DNA of 64,000 bases. Origin: an uncultured Cohaesibacter sp. (lineage in GTDB: Bacteria; Pseudomonadota; Alphaproteobacteria; Rhizobiales; Cohaesibacteraceae). Where the stretch lies: NCBI RefSeq assembly GCF_963676275.1, contig NZ_OY781091.1:3574775-3638774 (forward strand), read 5' to 3'. The notes beneath the pieces are model-generated. The model made no database searches, was not told the DNA's origin, and saw only the letters and a program-made list of their open reading frames with translations. Of the stretch, positions 9,666 to 18,349 are shown piece after piece (the stretch's first letter is position 1; the number at the start of each line of letters is the position of its first letter). A program made the translations under genes and the position numbers.

Positions 9666-10159
9666 GCTGCTTCTCCTTCCTTATTATGGTCTTGGTGCTC
9701 GGGATGATCCAGACCGCGAATTTTCTTCACCATGTTGATGGCAACAAAGATGGCAGATCCGATCATGCCGACAGGCACGGCGATATCGATCCAGTACCAG
9801 GAGATTTTCAACACGCCCGTCAGTTTGAAGGCCACGCGTTCGGCCAGGCTATGCCCCAGATAGGCAATATAGAGCAGCAGCCCGATAGAGATCAGGGAAA
9901 CGAAGATCGAGCAGATCATGCGGGTCTTCTCGCCCATCAGGTCGGTCAGGAATGCGATCGAGAGATTCTCACGGTCTCTTTCCGCACACATGGCGCCAAC
10001 CATGACCACCCAGATCATGGCAAGGCCGGATGTTTCTTCCATCCACAAAATGGGGCTTTCCATCCAGTAACGCATGAAAACTGAATAGGAGGTTGCCAGG
10101 ACCAGATAGGCAAGTGGCAGGCCCAGCAGAATCGTAAAGATTCGACGCGTTATAGACAT
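9662..10159 (-). CDS. TRAP transporter small permease (DctQ family)
   Basis: A 165-residue membrane protein with four predicted helices, standard for the DctQ subunit, which pairs with the large permease. The typical WMEETSGLAMIWVVMVGAM stretch lies at about residues 39-57, where the family has a conserved W.EE motif. It sits between the binding protein (77 bases upstream) and the large permease (4-base overlap). The C-terminal tail is charged and cytoplasmic. Confidence 0.9.
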
Positions 10160-10236
10160 TGGAATTCCGTTTCAAGTCAAGGCGTTGAAGATGCCTGCCG
10201 CATGGTCTGCGACAGGCAGCGGCATAATGCCGGGAA

Positions 10237-11211
10237 TTATTTCAGCTGTTCCTGAATTTTGTCAAAGAGACCTTCGCTCCATTCAGGGAACTGACCGTAG
10301 ACAGTCATGGCCTTTTCACGGAAAGGAGCGGTATCAGGATAGATGACCTCTACACCGGCTTCCTTGAATTTCGCAATGAAGTCAGCTTCGCTTTCCTTGG
10401 CAAGCTGCTGGCTATAGACACCGGCCTCATACGCAGTTTCGTGAATGAGATCCAGATCTTTCTGGTCCAGGGTCTGGAAGAAAGCTTCACCACCAATGAA
10501 CACGGAAGTGTTCGTCAGATAGTTGATCATGGAAAGATATTTGGCTTCTTCCTGGAACTTGGCGCCATAGATCACGGCGAGCGGGTTTTCAACGCCATCG
10601 ATGATACCCTGAGACAGAGCGGTATAGGCTTCACCCAGAGGCATCGGGGTAGGCGTACCACCCATAGCTTTGATCGCCTTGATCTGCATGACGTTGTTTG
10701 GCGTGCGGATCTTCAGGCCCTTGAGATCGTCAGGGGTACGAACCGGCTTGTTGGCGATCAGCTGACGAACACCATAAAGGTAGTTTGTCATGACCAGATG
10801 AACGCCCTTTTCATTCAGCTCTTTTTCTTTTTCCTTGAACCAGTCGCTTTCATAGATAGCGAAGAGTTTGGCAGGATCCTCAGTCAGATACGGGCCAAAC
10901 AGAATACCAAGGTCAGGAACAAAGTCGGACAGGAAGCCGACGTCACTGATGGTAATGACGTTGGAGCCAAACATGGCCTGCTCGGTAACGTCCTGCTTAG
11001 AACCCAGCTGAGAGCTTGGATACAGTTCCAGTTTGATGGTGCCGTTGCTCTTTGCTTCAAGATCCTTGGCCCATTTGTTGACAACGATGTCAAGAGGCTC
11101 GCCTGGGTTGTTTTCGTAAGCAACCTTGATGGTTACGTCAGCCATGGCAGCGCCAACCATGGTGGTCATTGCAACTGCGGCAGCTACAGTATATTTGAGC
11201 AGATTTTTCAT
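10237..11211 (-). CDS. TRAP transporter substrate-binding protein (DctP family)
   Basis: A 324-residue periplasmic binding protein with a signal peptide (MKNLLKYTVAAAVAMTTMVG, then AAMADVTIK). The DctP pattern is clear: PGEPLDIVVNKWAKDLEAKSNG, YPSSQLGSKQDVTEQAMFG near residue 70, and the conserved PDDLKGLKIRTPNNVMQIKAIKAMGGTPTPM region around 150, whose Arg normally clamps a ligand carboxylate. The frame is open to 11310, but the ATG at 11211 has GGGAGGG just upstream and precedes the signal peptide. Its promoter region carries two operator palindromes 74 bp apart. Galacturonate or a related acid sugar is the likely ligand by context. Confidence 0.93.
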   Translation of the reverse strand: MKNLLKYTVAAAVAMTTMVGAAMADVTIKVAYENNPGEPLDIVVNKWAKDLEAKSNGTIKLELYPSSQLGSKQDVTEQAMFGSNVITISDVGFLSDFVPDLGILFGPYLTEDPAKLFAIYESDWFKEKEKELNEKGVHLVMTNYLYGVRQLIANKPVRTPDDLKGLKIRTPNNVMQIKAIKAMGGTPTPMPLGEAYTALSQGIIDGVENPLAVIYGAKFQEEAKYLSMINYLTNTSVFIGGEAFFQTLDQKDLDLIHETAYEAGVYSQQLAKESEADFIAKFKEAGVEVIYPDTAPFREKAMTVYGQFPEWSEGLFDKIQEQLK

Positions 11212-11306
11212 AATCCCTCCCATATATGGGTCCTGAGTTTGGCAAGATCCATCTGTTGTGGATGCTTGCAAGCCGAGATGTGGGTAGAACCTCCCTACCC
11301 TCCATT

Positions 11307-11317
11307 TCATCCCATGA
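11307..11317. promoter_or_regulatory. Proximal operator of the TRAP operon
   Basis: TCATCCCATGA, a palindrome apart from its central C. Its centre (11312) is 27 bp downstream of a TTGACA box (11344-11339, minus strand), so it should cover the start of transcription. The uxaA promoter has the same element at the same distance. Confidence 0.6.
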
Positions 11318-11338
11318 TTGGCACAAATTACAGCAATA

Positions 11339-11344
11339 TGTCAA
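11339..11344 (-). promoter_or_regulatory. -35 box of the TRAP operon promoter
   Basis: A perfect TTGACA on the minus strand, about 130 bases upstream of the dctP start codon, between two operator palindromes. The matching -10 is poor by eye, so the start point is not fixed. Confidence 0.5.
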
Positions 11345-11381
11345 TATTTATTCGGTGTTTTCCTGTATTCTCCTCAATATA

Positions 11382-11390
11382 CATCCTATG
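11382..11390. promoter_or_regulatory. Distal operator of the TRAP operon
   Basis: CATCCTATG within ATACATCCTATGTTTT, centred 74 bp upstream of the proximal operator. ACAT and ATGT form the inverted arms. Confidence 0.55.
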
Positions 11391-11514
11391 TTTTCAATCA
11401 TTGAGGTAAATATCGAATAACCTGAAAGCGGTATGGAATTGCCACACAATCGCAGGTCCATACCCGCCTTGCCGAGTGATCCGATAATCGATCAAAAATA
11501 TCGACAAGCACTTC

Positions 11515-11548
11515 AAAAAAAGCCCGACAGTCGCATGACTGCCGGACT
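11515..11548 (-). terminator. Terminator after uxaB
   Basis: Read on the minus strand, AGTCCGGCAGTC and GACTGTCGGGCT form a 12-bp stem with two wobble pairs and an ATGC loop, followed by a run of seven T. It closes the uxaA-uxaB transcript about 60 bases after the uxaB stop. Confidence 0.85.
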
Positions 11549-11609
11549 CTCAAAAGTTGAAACCCGTTATTTCAAACAGCGCCCTTCATGCAAAGGGCAA
11601 CTGCCTGTT

Positions 11610-13070
11610 TCAGGCCTTGATCCAGTCATTCAGGTCTTCAAGCTTGAAATCCGAACCGGTCAGGAATTCATAAGCTTGAGAGACGGCAGCGACGAGGGCA
11701 TCGCTTGCCAGATTTTTGCCCCAGATGCTTTCTTCGGCCAGATAGACCTTGACCATCGCGGCAACACCCTCGGCATCCTTCAGAGCACCGATGGCAGCCA
11801 TCTTGGCAATGACATCCTCGGCATCGCGCGGTGGCAATTCAGCGCTGCCCGCAAAAGCGCCGGTATAGAAAGCAAGCCATGCGGCCAGCGACAGGCTCAT
11901 GCAGCGCGGCGGCGTGCCGGTGGCTGCCATGGCGCTTTCGAAGCGCGGCAGGTTGCGGGTGTGGAACTTGGCCAGACCATTAAGCGAGATGTCATACCAG
12001 CGATGGACGATGAACGGGTTGGCAAAGCGGCGCAGAACCTCGGCGGAAAATTCATTCAGCTCTTCGCGTGGCAGCGACAGATATGGAATGATTTCCGTTT
12101 CCAGCATCTTGTTAAGGAAGGCACGGGCCGCCTCGTTGTCCATGGCCTCTTTCACCGAATTGGTGCCGGAAAGCAGCGCCAGCGGGCACAGTCCGGTATG
12201 GGCGCCGTTGAGGATCGCCACCTTGCGTTCCTTGTAACCATCAGCATTGGGCACGATCACCGTACCGGCATCCTTTTCTGCCATCGGCAGGCAGAGATCT
12301 GGCTTGCCCGCCCGCTGTTCGATGACGAGGAAGTGGAACAGCTCGCCGGTGACCATCAGCGGATCAAGATAGCCCAGTTCCTTCTCGATGGCGGCAGCCT
12401 CGTCACGCGGATAGCCCGGAACGATGCGGTCGACGAGGGTGTTGTAGAAGGCGTTCTTCGTCTCGAGCCAGGTGATGAACTCGGCGCCGAGATCCCAGTC
12501 CTTGGCATGCTTGTGAACGGTCTCTTCGAGCGTGTCGGCATTGTGGTCGATCAGCTCGCAGGGCAGGAAATGGAAGCCGGGCGCATCCACACCGCCACAG
12601 GTATTGAAGCGTTCGAGCAGCAGCCGGGTCACCTTGGCCGGATAGGAAGCCGGTGGGGTGTCGGTTGCCTTGCACTCGCCATTATAGACGATACCAGCCT
12701 CGGTGGTGTTGGAAATGACGGCAACAAAGTCGGTATTGCGGGCCAGCGAAAGCACCTCGTCCCACTGCTTGACCGCATTGAGCTCACGGCGCACCGCCGA
12801 GATCAGACGGGCATCAGACACCGCCTCGCCATCCGGGCCAACCCCGCGCGAGAGAACCGTATAGACACCATCGCTGTCATTGAGCGAAATCGGCACGCCA
12901 CCATCGATGGGGCGGACGATGACGATGCCATAATCGGCCCCGCAATCCTCATTCATGCGATCAATCTTCCAGTCCATGAAGGCGCGCAGGAAGTTGCCCT
13001 CACCAAACTGGATGATCCGTTCGGTCGGACGCGCCCGACCGCCTAGATTGCTCTCATTAACGCGTTGCAT
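11610..13070 (-). CDS. uxaB: Tagaturonate reductase (altronate oxidoreductase)
   Basis: Predicted to interconvert D-tagaturonate and D-altronate with NAD(H) in the galacturonate pathway. The 486-residue protein belongs to the polyol/mannitol dehydrogenase family. It opens with the UxaB-type IIQFGEGNFLRAFMDW (residues about 19-34) and VVRPIDGG. Later it has the family catalytic region with a Lys in KTE-type order (LKNAFYNTLVDRIVPGYPR near residue 205) and NGAHTGLCPLALLSG near 300. The length matches E. coli UxaB (483 aa). A ribosome site AAGGAAA precedes the ATG. It lies downstream of uxaA, separated by a 57-bp tandem repeat array, and a terminator follows. Confidence 0.93.
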   Translation of the reverse strand: MQRVNESNLGGRARPTERIIQFGEGNFLRAFMDWKIDRMNEDCGADYGIVIVRPIDGGVPISLNDSDGVYTVLSRGVGPDGEAVSDARLISAVRRELNAVKQWDEVLSLARNTDFVAVISNTTEAGIVYNGECKATDTPPASYPAKVTRLLLERFNTCGGVDAPGFHFLPCELIDHNADTLEETVHKHAKDWDLGAEFITWLETKNAFYNTLVDRIVPGYPRDEAAAIEKELGYLDPLMVTGELFHFLVIEQRAGKPDLCLPMAEKDAGTVIVPNADGYKERKVAILNGAHTGLCPLALLSGTNSVKEAMDNEAARAFLNKMLETEIIPYLSLPREELNEFSAEVLRRFANPFIVHRWYDISLNGLAKFHTRNLPRFESAMAATGTPPRCMSLSLAAWLAFYTGAFAGSAELPPRDAEDVIAKMAAIGALKDAEGVAAMVKVYLAEESIWGKNLASDALVAAVSQAYEFLTGSDFKLEDLNDWIKA

Positions 13071-13166
13071 AATCGGTTTCCTTTTGAAGTCTTGTTCTTG
13101 AATTCACGATATGTGGCCCGACCGGGCGGAGAAAACATGCCCCCGCCGCCGGGCGAAGCCTGCTAT

Positions 13167-13424
13167 GCGGCGATCACATCACCGCACCGATGTGCCCAAA
13201 GCCCTAGAACATGGCCCGAAGGTGCGGGGATTACATCACCGCGCCAATGTGCCCAAAGCCCTTGAACATGGCCCGAAGGTGCGGCGATCACATCACCGCG
13301 CCGATGTGCCCAAAGCCCTAGAACATGGCCCGAAGGCGCGGGGATTACATCACCGCGCCGATGTGCCCAAAGCCCTAAAACATGGCCCGAAGGCGCGGCG
13401 ATCACATCACCGCGCCGATGTGCC
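13167..13424. repeat. 57-bp tandem repeat array at the 3' end of uxaA
   Basis: About 4.5 copies of a 57-bp unit; the anchor ACATCACC recurs at 13176, 13233, 13290, 13347 and 13404. Units 1, 3 and 5 read CGATCACATC and units 2 and 4 read GGATTACATC, so the array alternates like a 114-bp higher-order repeat. The last copy is the final seven codons and stop of uxaA. Each odd unit can fold as GGCGCGGCGAT-CAC-ATCACCGCGCC (for example 13392-13416). The unit is 19 codons long and has no stop in one minus-strand frame (ATG at 13426, 87 codons). It fills the space between uxaA and uxaB. Confidence 0.93.
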
Positions 13425-14940
13425 ATGGAATGAACTCGTTGTCGCCGAGCCCCAATGCCTCCGACTTGGTCTTCTCACCAGAAGCGACCCGGATGATTGC
13501 CTCCAGAATTTCAGCCCCCTTCTCTTCCAGTGTCACGCCCTTGGAGAGAATGTCGCCGCAATTGATGTCCATATCGTCAGGCATGCTCTCGAACAGATGA
13601 TCGTTCGAAGCCACCTTGATGGTCGGAGCAGGCTTGGAGCCATAGGCAGAGCCGCGACCGGTGGTGAAGATGATCATATGCGCCCCACCGGCAATCTGAC
13701 CGGTACCGCAGACAGGATCATAACCCGGCGTATCCATGAAGACGAAGCCATGATCGGTCACCCGCTCGGCATAATCATAAACGGCAGTGAGCGGAGCCGA
13801 ACCGGACTTGGCGGTCGCACCGAGGGATTTCTCCAGAATGGTGGTCAGGCCACCGGCCTTGTTGCCCGGGCTCGGATTGTTGTCGAGGCTGCCCTTATGC
13901 ATGGCAACATAATCCTCCCACCAGCGGATCTGCGAGATCAGCTTTTCGCCCACTTCCTTGCTGGCCGCGCGGCGCAGCAGCAAGGTTTCGGCACCGTAGA
14001 TCTCGGATGTTTCCGACAGGATGGACGTAGCGCCAAGGCCAACCAGCATGTCTGATGCGACGCCCAGCGCCGGGTTGGCAGTGATACCGGAGAAACCGTC
14101 AGACGCACCGCATTGCAGGGCAATCTTCAGCTCCGAAGCCGGACATGGCTCGCGCTTGATCTTGTTCAGCTCCGGCAGGAGCGCGTGCACCTGAGCCTTG
14201 ATGGCGTCGATGGTCTTGCGGGTGCCGCCGGTTTCCTGAATGGTCATGGAGATGAAGCGATCCATCAGGCTCTGGCCCGGATCATCGAAATTGGACTTCA
14301 TCTGGGCGATCTGCATCACCTCGCAACCAAGCCCGATAAACAGGGCCATGCCGACATTGGGATGAGTTGCATGACCCCAGAGAACCTTGTCGAGAATCTC
14401 GAAACCACGACCCTTGTTATTCATGCCGCAGCCGGATTCATGGGTGAAGATCGCCACACCGTCGACATTGTCGTAAGCGTCAAACGCGCCTTCGATCTCA
14501 AGCTCCTGCGCCGCACGGTGGACCACCGTGGAAGAGCAGTTTACCGTCGAACAGAGCGCGACATAGTTGCGGGTGCCATAGGTGCCATTAGCGCGTTTGT
14601 AGCCCATGAAGGTGCGCGCTTCCAGATGCGGCACAGCGGCCTTTGCCGCTTCCAGATCGCAGCCGATCTGATAATCCTGACCATGGTCGGAGAAAGCGCA
14701 ATTATGCGAATGGACATGCTCGCCAGCGGCAATAGGCTGCGTTGCGCGGCCAATGATCTGACCGAACTTGATGATTGCCTCACCCAGCTCATGCGCCTTG
14801 CGGGCAATCTTGTGTCCCGGCATGATATTGCCTTCCAGCGCGACACCAAGCTCAAGTGGGTCTTCCCCCTTTTTCGCCCCGTCTGGCAAGATTGCAATCG
14901 TATCCGTTGGGTTCAAAACAATCGGTGGTCGTTTGGTCAT
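13402..14940 (-). CDS. uxaA: Altronate dehydratase
   Basis: Predicted to dehydrate D-altronate to 2-keto-3-deoxygluconate, the last hexuronate-specific step of galacturonate breakdown. The 512-residue protein is a full-length UxaA. It has an N-terminal SAF domain with AGEHVHSHNC (about residues 73-82) and a long galactarate/altronate dehydratase domain with GYKRANGTYGTRNYV near 115, SGCGMN near 175 and LKIALQCGASDGFSGITANPALG near 270. The iron/manganese-dependent enzyme acts in the cytoplasm. It is the first gene of a transcript continuing to uxaB, with a two-operator promoter upstream. Its last codons form one copy of the 57-bp repeat. Confidence 0.95.
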   Translation of the reverse strand: MTKRPPIVLNPTDTIAILPDGAKKGEDPLELGVALEGNIMPGHKIARKAHELGEAIIKFGQIIGRATQPIAAGEHVHSHNCAFSDHGQDYQIGCDLEAAKAAVPHLEARTFMGYKRANGTYGTRNYVALCSTVNCSSTVVHRAAQELEIEGAFDAYDNVDGVAIFTHESGCGMNNKGRGFEILDKVLWGHATHPNVGMALFIGLGCEVMQIAQMKSNFDDPGQSLMDRFISMTIQETGGTRKTIDAIKAQVHALLPELNKIKREPCPASELKIALQCGASDGFSGITANPALGVASDMLVGLGATSILSETSEIYGAETLLLRRAASKEVGEKLISQIRWWEDYVAMHKGSLDNNPSPGNKAGGLTTILEKSLGATAKSGSAPLTAVYDYAERVTDHGFVFMDTPGYDPVCGTGQIAGGAHMIIFTTGRGSAYGSKPAPTIKVASNDHLFESMPDDMDINCGDILSKGVTLEEKGAEILEAIIRVASGEKTKSEALGLGDNEFIPWHIGAVM

Positions 14941-15101
14941 TTACCCGCTGCCTTTCTCAAATCCATAGTCTTGCGTTGCCACTTGAAGTCATTTTCAAGC
15001 CATGCTTGACTGGTCCAGCACCGCAATCTGCTTCTGGCTCCGCCATTTTCCATGGGGCAGCAGCCAAATCCTCCGGCACACATGTGGTCAAACGCACCAT
15101 A

Positions 15102-15116
15102 ATTCATCCCATGAAT
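15102..15116. promoter_or_regulatory. Proximal operator of uxaA
   Basis: ATTCATCCCATGAAT, an inverted repeat with 6-bp arms around CCC. Its centre (15109) lies 27 bp downstream of the TTGACA at 15141-15136 on the minus strand, exactly as in the TRAP promoter. Confidence 0.7.
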
Positions 15117-15141
15117 ATCTGAATTTTTCGCGTTTTGTCAA
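15113..15141 (-). promoter_or_regulatory. uxaA promoter
   Basis: TTGACA (15141-15136, minus strand), then a 16-17 base spacer, then a weak AT-rich -10 (GATATT or ATATTC). The proximal operator overlaps the -10 and start region, which fits repression by steric block. Confidence 0.55.
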
Positions 15142-15173
15142 GATTTTTAACAGTCAAACCCCTATAATCAAAG

Positions 15174-15190
15174 AATACATCCAATGTATT
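15174..15190. promoter_or_regulatory. Distal operator of uxaA
   Basis: AATACATCCAATGTATT, a perfect inverted repeat with 7-bp arms around CCA. It is centred 73 bp upstream of the proximal operator, about seven helical turns. Confidence 0.7.
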
Positions 15191-15288
15191 TTCACATAAC
15201 CACATTCACCCTAGCCCAACATGATGTTGTTCTGCCAACCCGAGCTGAACCGCACCAATATCATTGATCTGATTTGAAAGGGACTGAC

Positions 15289-15756
15289 ATGAAAGAGAAG
15301 CTCCCACCGATCACCCTTGAACCAATCGGCAAGATCTGGACGGGCTTTGAGAGCCCCGAACAATGCCCCCGCAACAGCCGCTTCAACAAGGGGGAAAGCG
15401 TACTGGAAGTGGAACCGGCCTATGCCGATGCCTTTGTCGGGCTTGAGGAAGGGCAATATATCGCCGTGCTTTACTGGTTCGACAGGGCCGACCGCAGCAA
15501 ATTGCAAACAACACCGCCCAATGCAGACAGGCCCTATGGCGTCTTTGCCACCCGCTCGCCGCACCGCCCCAACCCGATAGCCCTCAGCACAGTCAGGATC
15601 ATCGCCATCAAGGACACCAGACTGACCGTCAGCGGGCTTGATTGCATCGATGGAACGCCGCTGCTCGACATCAAGATTCATATCCCCATAGTCGATGCCC
15701 CCAATGAAGCAACAAACAAGCTGCCATGGCACAGCGAACAGGCCGATCAGCCCTGA
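15289..15756 (+). CDS. trmO: tRNA m6t6A37 methyltransferase (TrmO/TsaA family)
   Basis: A 155-residue SAM-dependent methyltransferase of the UPF0066/TrmO family, which methylates N6-threonylcarbamoyladenosine at position 37 of some tRNAs. The hallmark SPHRPNPIALS lies at about residues 92-102. The GVFATR before it and the GLDCIDGTPLLDIKIHIP stretch near 125-140 also fit. The ATG at 15289 follows AAAGGGA; an in-frame TTG at 15274 is less likely. It starts about 100 bases from the distal uxaA operator and faces away from uxaA. It could therefore be affected by that operator, though functionally it is unrelated. Confidence 0.9.
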   Translation: MKEKLPPITLEPIGKIWTGFESPEQCPRNSRFNKGESVLEVEPAYADAFVGLEEGQYIAVLYWFDRADRSKLQTTPPNADRPYGVFATRSPHRPNPIALSTVRIIAIKDTRLTVSGLDCIDGTPLLDIKIHIPIVDAPNEATNKLPWHSEQADQP

Positions 15757-15910
15757 CATGGGGAGAAACAGGAGCCAGCAACCATATGCGCGCAGTGATT
15801 TCCGGGAAAACCGGGTACTGAAACGCGTTTGAGGTCTCGCGCCCCTCATTCCGTCGCCAATGATGCCTTCATCGAACAAATCGCAATTTCGTTATTCGTT
15901 AGGAGACATC

Positions 15911-16927
15911 ATGCGTCTTGCAAATTCTCTCTGTGCATTCCTCTTCTGTTCATTGACTACCGGTCTGGCAATGGCAGAAGAAATGGTCGGCTTTCGTCAG
16001 CTCTCTCTGGCAGACAGTCCTATCGTGATATGGTACCCGACAGAACAAACAGCTCCGATTTCCAAGGTCGCTGAAAATAAGGTATTTTTCGGTGTGGATG
16101 TGGTAGCCGATGCCCCTGTTTCCGCTGGCGTCCATCCGCTGGTCATTCTCTCCCATGGCTATAGCGGACTTTGGCGCAATCAGGCCTGGCTGGCGGATTA
16201 TCTAGCCCGTGCCGGTTATGTGGTCGCGGCATTTGATCATGCTGGCACCAGCTATTCGAGCATGGATTCATCATGGGCCACCAAACTTGCCAGACGCCCG
16301 CATCAGATTTCCGAGATACTCACGGCGCTGTTGGCGAATGAAGCCCTTGGAGACCGGATCGATCAGAGCCGCATATCCGTCATCGGGCATTCTCTGGGAG
16401 GGTCCAGCGCACTCTTCATGGCTGGAGGGATATTCGAACCAGCCCGGCTGATCGAGGCTTGCGGCGACGATACGGACAAGCTCCTGTGCAAATTATATCG
16501 CGCTGGTGGCCTGAGCAAAGACATGGAAGCCGTCTCGGCGCATGACCAAAGAATATCCTCCATCGTCCTTCTGGACATGGAAGGCGTTCGGGCATTCACC
16601 CCGGAAAGTCTTGGCGCTATCACCATTCCTGTGCTCGCCCTTGTCTCAGGCGTCGAAGACCCTGCCCTGCCTCTCCACTGGGAAGGTCGCCAGCAAGCCG
16701 CCCTGCTCCCGACATCCATCAGCCGCTATTCGGAAATTATCGGCGCGACACATTTCTCATTCATGAGCCTTTGCAAACCCGGCGCAATCGAGATGCTTGA
16801 GGAGGAAGCCTATGTCTGCAAGGGAGAAACAGCCCCCAGAGAACAACTGCACCAGCAGATTGCGCAAACCGTCATCACCTTCCTGAATTCCGGAAGGCAG
16901 ATGGTGTCTGCCCTGCAAGCTCCTTGA
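15911..16927 (+). CDS. Secreted alpha/beta hydrolase (dienelactone hydrolase-like)
   Basis: A 338-residue predicted esterase or lipase. Residues 1-23 are a signal peptide (MRLANSLCAFLFC..GLAMAEE), so it should act in the periplasm or outside. The oxyanion-region LSHGYSG lies near residue 78 and the nucleophile elbow GHSLGG near 158. The acid is probably an Asp in VEDPALP, and the His lies in ATHFSF. The fold resembles platelet-activating factor acetylhydrolase-like and dienelactone hydrolases; the substrate is unknown. The ATG at 15911 has AGGAGA five bases upstream. Its last 53 bases overlap the 3' end of the convergent AraC gene. Confidence 0.85.
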   Translation: MRLANSLCAFLFCSLTTGLAMAEEMVGFRQLSLADSPIVIWYPTEQTAPISKVAENKVFFGVDVVADAPVSAGVHPLVILSHGYSGLWRNQAWLADYLARAGYVVAAFDHAGTSYSSMDSSWATKLARRPHQISEILTALLANEALGDRIDQSRISVIGHSLGGSSALFMAGGIFEPARLIEACGDDTDKLLCKLYRAGGLSKDMEAVSAHDQRISSIVLLDMEGVRAFTPESLGAITIPVLALVSGVEDPALPLHWEGRQQAALLPTSISRYSEIIGATHFSFMSLCKPGAIEMLEEEAYVCKGETAPREQLHQQIAQTVITFLNSGRQMVSALQAP

Positions 16928-17873
16928 AAACGCGATTGAAATTGGATTTCGTCTGAAATCCCGCCTCCAGCATGATTTCGGTAACGGGTAGATCGGAATG
17001 CAGGAGCAGACGTTTGGCTTCATCAACCCGATAGCGGTTCACCAGATCAGTTATGCTGATACCATGAATATGATTGACAGCCCGGGAGATTGTCCGGGCT
17101 GGAATATGCGCCCGCCGCGCAAGCCGCGCCAACGTCAGATCATAATCCTTGTAAAGCCCCTGTTCGAACAAGGCTTCAACCCGTTGCAACACTTCGCTGG
17201 CCTGTGCTTCATCCAGATGGACAGCCACGGGCTCAGCGACAGCTTCCGCTAAAGGCGCCTCACCCGGCACTTCCAACCCAAGCCGGCCAACCAACCCGCC
17301 CGCGATGGTAACAAGCACCGCGCTCAGTGTCATGGCGACGATGGGCGCGGCAAAATCGACATAGCCCAGAGCAAGGATCGCAGACACGATCAAATCGGAT
17401 ATGGCACTCAGGACCAGAGCAATCGCAACGCCCCTTCGCATCCGGAAAATCAGCCCTTCACTTCCGAGGCGGACTTTTGGCGAAACACCATCTTGGGCCT
17501 TGCTGGCAAAAACCAGCCAGCCATACAACAGAAACTCAAGGCTCAAGAGAAGATCAATGCCGCTTTGGAAGAGCAACACGCTCGCCACAACAGCCATTGG
17601 CCAAATCACATGACGATGCCATGCGATCCTCCTGTTATCGAGATCAGCAAAGGCGATAAAGGCGCATACGGGAACCAATGATGCAGAAACAGGCTGAAGA
17701 TGACGCAGCCAGTCAATATCCAGACTCCATCGCATGCCAACGATGGCTGTTTGAAAGGCAGCAAGCCCCAGAAAAGCGAGGAACCACAGATTGCGCGTTC
17801 CGCTCCGCAACAAGACGAGAAGCACAACAACAAGCAATCCTGAAGCAAGAAAGGGAACGGGAACGGCAGGCAT
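16875..17873 (-). CDS. AraC-family regulator with an N-terminal membrane domain
   Basis: A 332-residue protein. Roughly residues 5-200 contain six or seven hydrophobic segments, and the C-terminal 100 residues form an AraC/XylS DNA-binding domain with two helix-turn-helix units (LARRAHIPARTISRAVNH and EIMLEAGFQTKSNFNRVFKE followed by GQTPSAFR). Such proteins act as membrane-embedded regulators sensing an envelope signal. The gene converges on the secreted hydrolase gene and their 3' ends overlap by 53 bases. No strong ribosome site is visible before the ATG. Confidence 0.85.
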   Translation of the reverse strand: MPAVPVPFLASGLLVVVLLVLLRSGTRNLWFLAFLGLAAFQTAIVGMRWSLDIDWLRHLQPVSASLVPVCAFIAFADLDNRRIAWHRHVIWPMAVVASVLLFQSGIDLLLSLEFLLYGWLVFASKAQDGVSPKVRLGSEGLIFRMRRGVAIALVLSAISDLIVSAILALGYVDFAAPIVAMTLSAVLVTIAGGLVGRLGLEVPGEAPLAEAVAEPVAVHLDEAQASEVLQRVEALFEQGLYKDYDLTLARLARRAHIPARTISRAVNHIHGISITDLVNRYRVDEAKRLLLHSDLPVTEIMLEAGFQTKSNFNRVFKELAGQTPSAFRNSGR

Positions 17874-18349
17874 GGCACCCCTGAAGACTTGACAGTAATT
17901 TCAACGCTCAAACGCACCTGATGACCATGATGGAAACAAAGAGCAATGTCGAGCAGGCCACGTGCAAGCAATCAACCCATTGAACAGAAACGCTCCAGTT
18001 TCGCCAGCTCCCACCATTTCCCACAAGGTGCAAAATGTGCTAGACCACTCATCATAGATTATTCTGTTTGAAAAGAGTCGCCATCCGTGATGGTGGCATG
18101 GTGCATTTGAATGGCATCAGCAATCATTTTCCAATAGCGCAGTTCATGCCTTTTTCAAAGCGGGATGCGACAGTTTTTAAAGTATGCAAATCCACTTTGA
18201 TGCACCAAGGATGCCATCAACAGCCAAAGCGACCCTATAGACCCGGATAATTGATCTGATAACGCAATTACGCCCTTGCAATGGCACAAACTTGGCGCAT
18301 TGTCATCGCCGACAAGGGCGCATCATGCAAGCCTGTCTGGAGAGCATAA
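17874..18349. other. Gene-free stretch between araC-like and GNAT-nitrilase genes
   Basis: This 476-base region should hold the divergent promoters of both neighbours. An open frame of 60 codons (18068-18250) lacks a ribosome site and looks fortuitous. I see no strong hairpin or repeat. Confidence 0.5.

Noticed and set aside
11433-13046. Long open frame on the plus strand opposite uxaB (537 codons)
   Set aside because: It covers uxaB in antisense, has no ribosome site and no recognisable domain.
13167-13424. Possible CRISPR array
   Set aside because: The 57-bp units are contiguous with no unique spacers, and one copy is coding sequence of uxaA.
18068-18250. Possible 60-codon gene in the 17,874-18,349 gap
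   Set aside because: No ribosome site and no recognisable feature.
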